In this document: one piece after another, positions 57,222 through 64,000 of the stretch
How the letters are laid out: each line of letters starts with the position of its first letter
Numbering within the stretch: the first letter of the stretch is position 1
Assembly (NCBI RefSeq): GCF_958298935.1
Contig: NC_084942.1
Coordinates: 15,383,501-15,447,500, forward strand
Source: Phragmites australis
Taxonomy: Eukaryota > Streptophyta > Magnoliopsida > Poales > Poaceae
Direction of reading: 5' to 3'
Length of the DNA stretch: 64,000 bases
The notes under the pieces: model-generated
The model's database searches: none
What the model was told of the DNA's origin: nothing
What the model saw: only the letters and a program-made list of their open reading frames with translations
Made by a program: the position numbers and the translations under genes

Positions 57222-59005
57222 TGTCACACCCGGTTTTAACGGCTAAAATCAGATGCGGCTAATATGTGCCCAGGATGTTCAACACACATAAGAACGTCAT
57301 AGGTGAAGTAAAAAAGCAATACTTCTATTAAATAAATATTAAACTCTTACAGTAATTGACATATATTGTCTTTTATGAAGATATCTGCAGTGGAACAGAA
57401 GCATTGGTGCGCAACAACACCGTAGGCAACCGACCGAGAGACACGTGCCTAGAACGTCACAACCACGTCTTGGTAGTCTTCAACATCTTCACTCACTGAG
57501 CAGCAGCATACATGTCGTATGGTATAGGGAAAATAGCAAGTGTGAGCACATAGAGTACTCATCAAGTGGGGGAAAGTAATGATATGCAGGCTTATATCAA
57601 GAATAGGCTAACAAATGGTATTTTTGCGAAAATGCGAGCAATGAAATCCTATTTGGACTCAAAAGCATTAAGCAATTATTAAGTGAATGTAACCCATACA
57701 GTCCAACACCCAGCATAAAAGGCTCCCCACCTTACACACCATAACCTTCTAGTACTCCTTGTACTATAACCAAAACCATCTAGTACTCTCTGTACTAGAA
57801 AAGAACTCAAAAATAAGAGTGTATATTGACAATTTTATACAGAAATGGTAACTTACATGGTTGGTGGCAGCCCCCGGCCAACTTGGGCGGGGGGACCCCC
57901 TGCCTGGTTGGCCCGAGCACAAACATGTCCGCCTAGGGATAGAACTTGCGCAGATGCTCGATGTTCCACGCATTTAGGAGCGGCTGCCCATCCTATGCAG
58001 CCAACTCTCTATTCTGAGGATGATATCTCCATCGTCCGGACAACAAATTGGACGTTTCTTGATTCTAAATTATATTACTCTAAAAGATCTACAACTTTGG
58101 TAGTCATTGTAACTTCTGAAAACGCCATCTTGATTTCGAAAAAATGTGCCACAAGATAAACTATTTGAACTCGGACTTCTCTGCGCAGTACTGATTTCAG
58201 GAGCCATAACTCCTAGCTCCATTATCCAAAAGAGGACTTCCATAGGTTCGAATCAAATATCTCGACGAGACCTACAACTTTGGTATTGTCAAGATTTTCA
58301 TTTGAGGCCATTTTGAACTCCGAAAAGTCATGAGAAGATGAGGCTGTCCAGGACTCCGAGAAAATTTGCAGATTTCGTGGATCCTTTGTTTGGCCATCTA
58401 GAAGACTTGGCTAAGGGTTTGGACTTGAGAAAGATTGAGCCCAAAGATACTTTAGGTATATCTAGGATTTAGAAAAGAAACTTTTACGAAGAAATTTGAA
58501 TAGGGTTTGAATTTGAATTATGTTCGGAGTGAATTTAAGAGAAACGAAAAAAATGAGGTTGAACAAGAATTTGAGTAGATAAGGAATTTGAATTTGGATT
58601 TATGTAGAATTTGAGAAAGAGGAGAGATTGACTTTAAACAAGAATTTGTATTATATTTGAATTGAACTAGAAAAAGGATCAGGTATGATCAAGGATTGAA
58701 TAGATGATGAATTCAAAGATTTTGAATTCCAACCATTAAGATCCTTAACTTATTCACTACTGAGTTTTGTAAAAACCTTTTCAAAATCTTTTTCACTCAA
58801 AACACCAAACAGAAAGAAAAGAAAAAGAACTCTAATGCATTTACCTGGCTCCTAACAAAACTCAGCATACAATGCACAGAAAATAATAACCTATATTGAT
58901 TGATTGATTAAGAAAATAGGTTTTAAACCTATACTAATGGTGAAGCTATTCAATAATCTTGGAAAATTTTAGAAATCTGAGAAATCTGAAAATCAGGGTG
59001 TTACA
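57222..59005 (-). repeat. 3' LTR of the internally deleted gypsy element (1784 bp)
   Basis: It runs from TGTCACACCCGG to CAGGGTGTTACA on the plus strand. It matches the partial right LTR over about 410 bp, with substitutions in several percent of positions, so it is older than the copia insertion. Confidence 0.75.
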
Positions 59006-60909
59006 AATCTACCCCCCTTAAAGGAATCTCGCCCTCGAGATTCGAGCAGACCGAAATCGAGATAAGGGATCTTGATCTTCAAGTTTTCTTCTCGCTTTCC
59101 AAATTGCTTTTTTTTCTTCTTGGTGGTAACCTCATTGCGCTGACTTTCTTTGATCACTTTGCCTTTGATATCTCCTCATCTTCAACGGTTGTAGTTGTCT
59201 CTGGGGTACTTTTTCGACTCTCTGACATGTATCATATAGGGTCGCACACTTTGCTATATCTCTCTTCTTTACATACTATCAATAATAATCCTTGAGATCA
59301 TGATACATCTTAGTGCTTTCTGATTCCTGGGAATTCCGTAGCTTTAGCACTCCTGGGATCTTCTCATCTAGTGATTGACCTTGGCAGACCTTCTTATCCT
59401 TGATGATCTAGTAAGTCATATTCTAATTCCGAGGAAAGAGTACTTGTTCTTAGCAATCACTTGTCTGGTCGAAGTGTAGCTTCTGTGTACTGTCCTTCCT
59501 TTAGCACACTTTATTGCCTCATTACCTTTGCTGACTAGCCGTTTCCAATATCTATCTTGAGGTTCCAGAACCAAGAGGTTAGCTAGGAAGACTACCCCAC
59601 TTAAAAAGGAGCGAACTTTTGTGACTTACATTTCCAGTTCTTGAGAAGTAGATAGACTTGTAGCCTTTGACATGGAATGTATCACTCTCTTTTTTTTTGG
59701 TGCCTACTGAGCTTCTGTGAGCTTGATGAGATCTCGTCGATCTTGACTATCTTGAGTTACAACTTGAAAGTCGTGACAGTCCGAATGTTGAACAAAGATT
59801 TTCATATGGGGTTTGGGGTTGATCCAGTTCCGTGCGAGGTGCTTCGTGAGACATCTTTTGACCTAGTGCGTAGGTTCTCCACAGTGGACACACACCTTCT
59901 TATCGTCAGGGGACATCAATTGGCATAACGTCTTTCTTCTTCACAGCAAAAACACACCTTCCTTGTAGGGGTACTCTGCAAATTTTCTCTTGACCTATGA
60001 AACTTCCTAGTTGACAGAACAAAATGCTTGTTCAGGAGTGGAACGTAACCAAGAACTGTTGTTTGCTTGATGGTCTTCAAAGGATTTCTTCCTCTTCTTG
60101 ATGTTGCCTTGCTTTCCACGCTCGTCTTCTGCACCCAGGGCTTCGATGATATATAGCAGAATTTCTATATTCTGAGTCATGCCTTAAAGGATCTGAGTCT
60201 GCGTCTCCAAAAATTGTTCCTTGTTGAATTGAGTTGGCATCTACTGGATGTTGCTATTATTGTTGTTGGTACCTTGACCGGGCTGACCTTCTTTCAAGTT
60301 TACCATCTGATCGGAATTGAAGAGGAAGGTTGGGGCATGAAGAGAAAAGGCTAGAAGGAGAAAACCCAACTATACTATCAGCTATATAGACATATAAGGA
60401 ACGTCGCTGTTACCAGATGCTAAAGCATCCCACAACGCATTCCAGCACTCAAACAGAAAATCCAAATCACACAAGGCACACAACACAAACACACACTACT
60501 AACAGCGCTCTAACGTTTCTGAAGATTGGGGAAAATCCTCCTGTAACTCGAAGAACTAAAACTGGGAGCAGCGTAGAGGTAGATCTTCATGTCTTCAGTG
60601 TTGTGGTAGACAATTCTTCCTTGTTATAATGGATCTTCATCTTTATCATATAAATCTTCACTCAAGGTAGGAGCGCCAAGAGAGATCTTCAAGTGCATCC
60701 TCCTCGAATAGAGTAACTGGGATGGTTCAACAACTAATAGTTTGAACAGGGGAGTGTTGGAGATTCATTTTTCTCAAAAGAGTGAAATAGGTAAGTAGAG
60801 AGAGAAACTGAGAGGTCAGATTAGCACAGAGATCATTTTTTCAAAATAGGCTTTTAAAATATAACCTTATGGCACGACCATTCTATCTAGGCTCGTGTCC
60901 TATGGTCAG
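59006..60909 (-). pseudogene. Degenerate gag and integrase relics of the deleted gypsy element
   Basis: A zinc-knuckle relic reads CVHCGEPTH, one stop, then VKRC on the minus strand near 59860-59920 (CX2CX4HX4C spacing). 59916-60134 reads KKRKKSFEDHQ-like basic gag sequence in another frame, and an integrase zinc-region relic (CQRVE) lies near 59200. Everything else expected between them (protease, RT, RNase H) is missing. No functional protein is possible. Confidence 0.5.
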
Positions 60910-60924
60910 TATGGCTCTGATACC
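60910..60924 (-). other. Primer-binding site of the deleted gypsy element
   Basis: The minus strand TGGTATCAGAGCCAT lies five bases from the 5' LTR and matches the initiator-Met tRNA 3' end complement. Confidence 0.8.
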
Positions 60925-60929
60925 ACCTC

Positions 60930-61341
60930 TGTCACACCCGATTTTAACGGCTAAAACCAGATACGGCTTATGTGTGCCCAGGATGTTCAACACACATAAG
61001 GATGTCACAGGTGAAGTAACAAAAGCAATACTTCTATTAAATAAACATTAAACTCTTACAACAATTGACATATATTGTCTTCTATGAAGATATATGCAGC
61101 GGAACAGAAGCACTGGTGCCCAACAACACCGCAGGCAACCGACCGGGAGACATGTGCCTAGAACGTCACAACCATGTCTTGGTTGTCTTCAACATCTTCA
61201 CTCACTGAGCAGCAGCATACATGTCGTATGGTATAGGGAAAATAGCAAGTGTGAGCACATAGAGTACTCAGCAAGTGGGGGAAAGTAATGATATGCAGGC
61301 TTATATCAAGAATAGGCTACCAAATGGTATTTTTGCGTAAA
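60930..61341 (-). repeat. Truncated 5' LTR of the deleted gypsy element
   Basis: It matches 57222-57632 and stops at GCGTAAATGG, where gag-like DNA begins. Confidence 0.75.
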
Positions 61342-61961
61342 TGGTGGGGGACACTACCAGGGGTAGTCGCCCCATGCCTGCAGTACTCGCGGGGTGGTCC
61401 GCCAGGCTGAACGTGATCAGAGTGTCCGACCACTACAGAGGCCTCGCGACCTCAGTGCTCGGGGTCGCCGAGCACACCTCGCACCGCATGGTTTTGACAC
61501 AGCGGCGGGAGGAGGGCGTGAACGTGCCTCCGTCGATGAAGGCGATGGTGTGCTCGGGCTCCTGGAACCCGAGCTCTTGGTTCTCGGGGGTGGCTCTGTC
61601 GTCGCCACCCATGCGGCGCTCTTCGCGCTCCTTCTGGTGCCACTCGACGAGGCCTTTGACCGAGCGACACTCCGTGAGGTCATGCCACTCAGTCTGGTGG
61701 ATCTCGCACCACTTTCCCGGCTCGGGCCTCGTGGGAGCGGGAGCCCTTGGGGGAGCAGGAGCCCTCGCGGGAGCGGGCCTTCTATCGGCAGCCACCCGGC
61801 GCGCTAGCCTGCGGTTAGGGCCTTCTGCCGGCCTGCGGGCAGGGCCCTCCACTGGTACAACCGGGGCAGCGTCGTGCCTTCTTCTCTTTTTCTTTTCCCG
61901 CCTATCAAAGTGGGAAGAAATTGGTTGGTCGGCAGCGGGTTGCTCAGGGCGCGGGACATAC
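61342..61961 (-). pseudogene. Gag fragment of another Ty3-gypsy retrotransposon
   Basis: The minus-strand frame 61852-61433 contains a Pro/Arg/Ala-rich linker and the zinc-ligand-like CEIHQTEWHDLTEC, followed by a charged KGLVEWHQKEREERR helix. The C-x2-H-x...-C pattern is typical of Gag in the non-chromodomain (Tat-like) gypsy branch. It also includes the protease-proximal FIDGGTFT stretch. It is truncated on both sides and abuts mid-RT sequence at 61962. The opposite-strand open frames are shadows. Confidence 0.6.
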
Positions 61962-62401
61962 CATTGGCTTTGCTATCTTAGAGAAACCTTCTATAAACCA
62001 ACGATAGTGTCCTGCTAGATCCAAGAAACTGCGGATCTCTAAAACATTCTATGGTGGTTTCCAGTTCAAAACATCCCTTACTTTAGATTGGTCCACAGAC
62101 ACACCTCCTACTGAATAATGTGACCCAGTAAGGGAACTTCCTTCAAGCAGAACTCACATTTGCTCAACTTAGCATACAACTGGTTTTCTCTAAGTTTTTG
62201 CAATACCATTCTTAGATGTTCCTCCTGCTCTTCTTCGTTCTTGGGGTAAACCAGAATGTCATCAATAAATAACTAGACAAACTTGTCCAAATACTCTATG
62301 AAGACCTTGTTCATCAGATACATGAAGTAAGCTGGAGCATTGGTCAACCTGAAAGACATTACTATGTACTAGTACAGACCATATCGAGTAACAAATGCCA
62401 T
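61962..62401 (-). pseudogene. Second copy of the defective gypsy RT segment
   Basis: It is nearly identical to 56499-56936, including the stop after TRYGLY and the same TGTCGG LTR insertion point. It encodes, in relic form, the YIDD-side part of RT and the following connection. The upstream RT part lies at 63820-64000 beyond the inserted LTR. Confidence 0.75.
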
Positions 62402-63819
62402 TGTCGGATGGTGGAATCCTCAAGCGGGGATCCGGAGGGACCCCCTTTGAGATTCGGCCGGTGGATGATTCTGAATCCGCTTCGTAGGTGAAAAATAAAT
62501 GGGAGTAAATGAGATGCAGGTGGAGGTGGAATGATTCGATGCAGGAAGGAGTAAATGCTCAGGGGATTTTTAGACAGGTTCGGGCCATACTGAGCGTAAC
62601 ACCCTAGTCCTGTGTGTATGCTATAAATGCTCTGAGAATGTCTCTCTGAGGAGCTGCTGGGTTACAAGAATATTTGTCTAAGTCTAGAGCTTCGTGCTCC
62701 TTGTTCTTTGGGACTTGTCGATGTGTTCCGTGCTTCGGTGTTCGTCAAGGCTCCCAGACTTGTTCTCTGTCTTCCGGGGAGCCCGCCCCACCTTATGTAC
62801 CCGTCGGGGCGGTAGCGTGCCCAGAAAGGATGGCGCGAGTTCCAAGGCACCATAAATGGAAAGCAACCATCATGGGCTGCTACGTGAGGTGACGGGGAGG
62901 GTTAAAAATGTGCGCCCGTCCGGTCTTGTTCGTCATCATGCCACTTTTCAACGGACACCGCGGGGAGGGCCCATAGGGCAGCCACTGAGCAGCTCGGCGT
63001 GCCCGCCTAGTTAGAACAAGCCTGACACAGCAGGGCGGCAGGCGGGGTGCCTTGAGCTCTGCGACGTTATCCCAAGGTGCGCCAGATGATGCGCGATGGG
63101 ACCCGTGCATTAAATGTCCTCACACCTCCCTGCTAGGCCGTGGCAGGGACTGACAGCAGGCGTGGGGGGAGTGGTTGGAAGTGATAGGCCATGCGCCCTC
63201 TTAAATGCAGCATGAGGCCTTTCACCAGCTGACACCTCACCGCTGAGCCTTTATGGGGACCACCGGCGAAGGACTTCTCAGGACCTCGGAGAACTGTGAG
63301 TGCTCGGGGGCTACTGTTCACAGCCCCGAGCACTCTCTCCCGGATATGCCCTCTCTTTGGTCCTCGGGGAACCAAGTGCTCGGGAGCCACTGTACACGGC
63401 CCCGAGCACTCTCTCCCAGAACTGACTGTTCGTGTCCTTGGGGGCCACTGTTCATGGCCCTGAGCACTCTCTCCCGGAACTGACTTCCCTTGGGTCCTCG
63501 GGGGACTCGGGTGCTCGGGGGCCACTGTTCGCAACCCCAAACACGCTCTCCCGGAACTTGGCTTTTCTTGTCTTCGGGGAACTTGGGTGCTCGAGGACCA
63601 CTGTGCATGGCCTCGAGCACCCTTTTCCCTGTACTTGGTCTTCTCGGGTAATCAGGGAACTCGGGTACTCGGGGACCACTGTTCATGGCCCCGAGCACCC
63701 TCTCCCGGAACTTGGTCTTCTCGGACCTTGGGGAGATAACCCCTGAGGGAGGGCACCACGTGGCACTTTGCTGTTCTGGCCTCGGGACTCGGGGACCCCT
63801 GGTTCCTATGTCACCGACA
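62402..63819. mobile_element. TGTCGG-type solo LTR (1418 bp) inserted in gypsy RT
   Basis: It has perfect short inverted ends, TGTCGG at 62402 and CCGACA at 63819. It splits one RT reading: DISKTA lies to the right and TRYGLY to the left. The 5-bp flanks GCCAT and GCTGT differ at two positions; the other copy has GCCGT. No second LTR or internal region is seen. It contains the hairpin array. Confidence 0.75.
63296..63745. repeat. Tandem array of six GC-rich hairpins
   Basis: Units of about 55-85 bp repeat near 63299, 63378, 63435, 63500, 63585 and 63660. Each holds an inverted pair such as GTGCTCGGGGGCC and GGCCCCGAGCAC around ACTGTTCAT, followed by CTCTCCCGGAACT. Open frames on both strands are by-products of the repeat. 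Confidence 0.85.
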
Positions 63820-64000
63820 GCTGTCTTTGAAATATCCAAAGCACGAATCTTTAGCTGATGATACCCAGACCGAAGATTGATCTTGGAGAACACACATGCT
63901 CCTTTCAACTGGTCAAACATATCTTCAATGTAAGGTAGAGGATACTTGTTCTTGATTGTTACTTCATTCAGGGCTCGATAATATATACATATCCTTTGAG
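63820..64000 (-). pseudogene. Gypsy RT start segment, running off the window
   Basis: The minus strand reads [20 protein letters not shown] then [12 protein letters not shown], the conserved first RT motifs. It is contiguous in sense with 61962-62401 apart from the inserted LTR. More of the element must lie to the right of the window. Confidence 0.8.

Larger units (their letters stand above)
57222..61341 (-). mobile_element. Internally deleted Ty3-gypsy-type element
   Basis: A 3' LTR (57222-59005), an internal region of about 1.9 kb, a primer-binding site and a truncated 5' LTR (60930-61341) are present in minus orientation. The purine-rich AAGGGGGGTAGATT precedes the 3' LTR. The internal region keeps only fragments, so the element is nonautonomous or decayed. 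The 5' LTR is cut at about 61342 by unrelated gag sequence. Confidence 0.75.

Noticed and set aside
61341..62018. 225-codon open frame on the plus strand
   Set aside because: It is the reverse of the gypsy gag fragment, whose zinc-ligand pattern is on the minus strand.
63296..63745. Possible CRISPR-like array
   Set aside because: Repeats are imperfect, the 'spacers' are themselves repeated, no cas genes exist, and the context is a plant LTR.

Overview
The window is nuclear DNA from a grass (Poaceae). It shows plant-type introns, a grass-style CC-NB-ARC-LRR (NLR) resistance gene, fragments of plant housekeeping genes, and the dense nested LTR retrotransposons, CACTA and hAT elements typical of grass intergenic DNA. 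There are no bacterial operons. I cannot fix the genus from sequence alone.

The left two thirds (1 to about 46.5 kb) is a degraded tandem array of a unit of about 18 kb. Unit A runs from 1 to about 24.83 kb, unit B from about 24.83 to 42.69 kb, and unit C starts at about 42.69 kb. In order, each unit held: the last exon of a small conserved membrane protein (+); a beta-D-xylosidase (GH3) fragment (-); a VTI1-type v-SNARE fragment (-); a large NLR gene (-) with its promoter and a 5' leader intron; intergenic DNA; and a small promoter with a short ORF (+). Unit B carries the only open NLR (1535 codons). In unit A the NLR is broken by a homopolymer frameshift and a deletion of roughly 80-90 bp, and has gained an in-frame 192-bp LRR duplication. 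Unit A also carries a 5981-bp Ty1-copia element whose 5-bp target is still single-copy at the matching site in unit B. In unit C everything from upstream of the last exon through the NLR leader is gone, with a clean junction at about 42,947. Only unit B holds kinase-domain exons of an MRH1/MDIS2-like receptor kinase, and these are split by a solo LTR sitting in an exon.

The NLR 5' flank occurs six times, two per unit: once at the NLR and once a few kb away next to a second repeat. This suggests the ancestral unit had two such regulatory or NLR-flank modules.

The right third (46.5 to 64 kb) is nested transposons with no intact gene: a CACTA fragment with Ulp1-protease-like exons, two long LTRs in opposite orientation, a chromodomain-type Ty3-gypsy pol remnant, an internally deleted gypsy element, a second copy of the same defective reverse-transcriptase segment, and an LTR that contains a tandem array of GC-rich hairpins.

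The only gene I consider likely to encode a full functional protein is the unit-B NLR. The strongest biological story is birth and death of an NLR in a tandem array, with an open, a pseudogenised and a deleted allele side by side.
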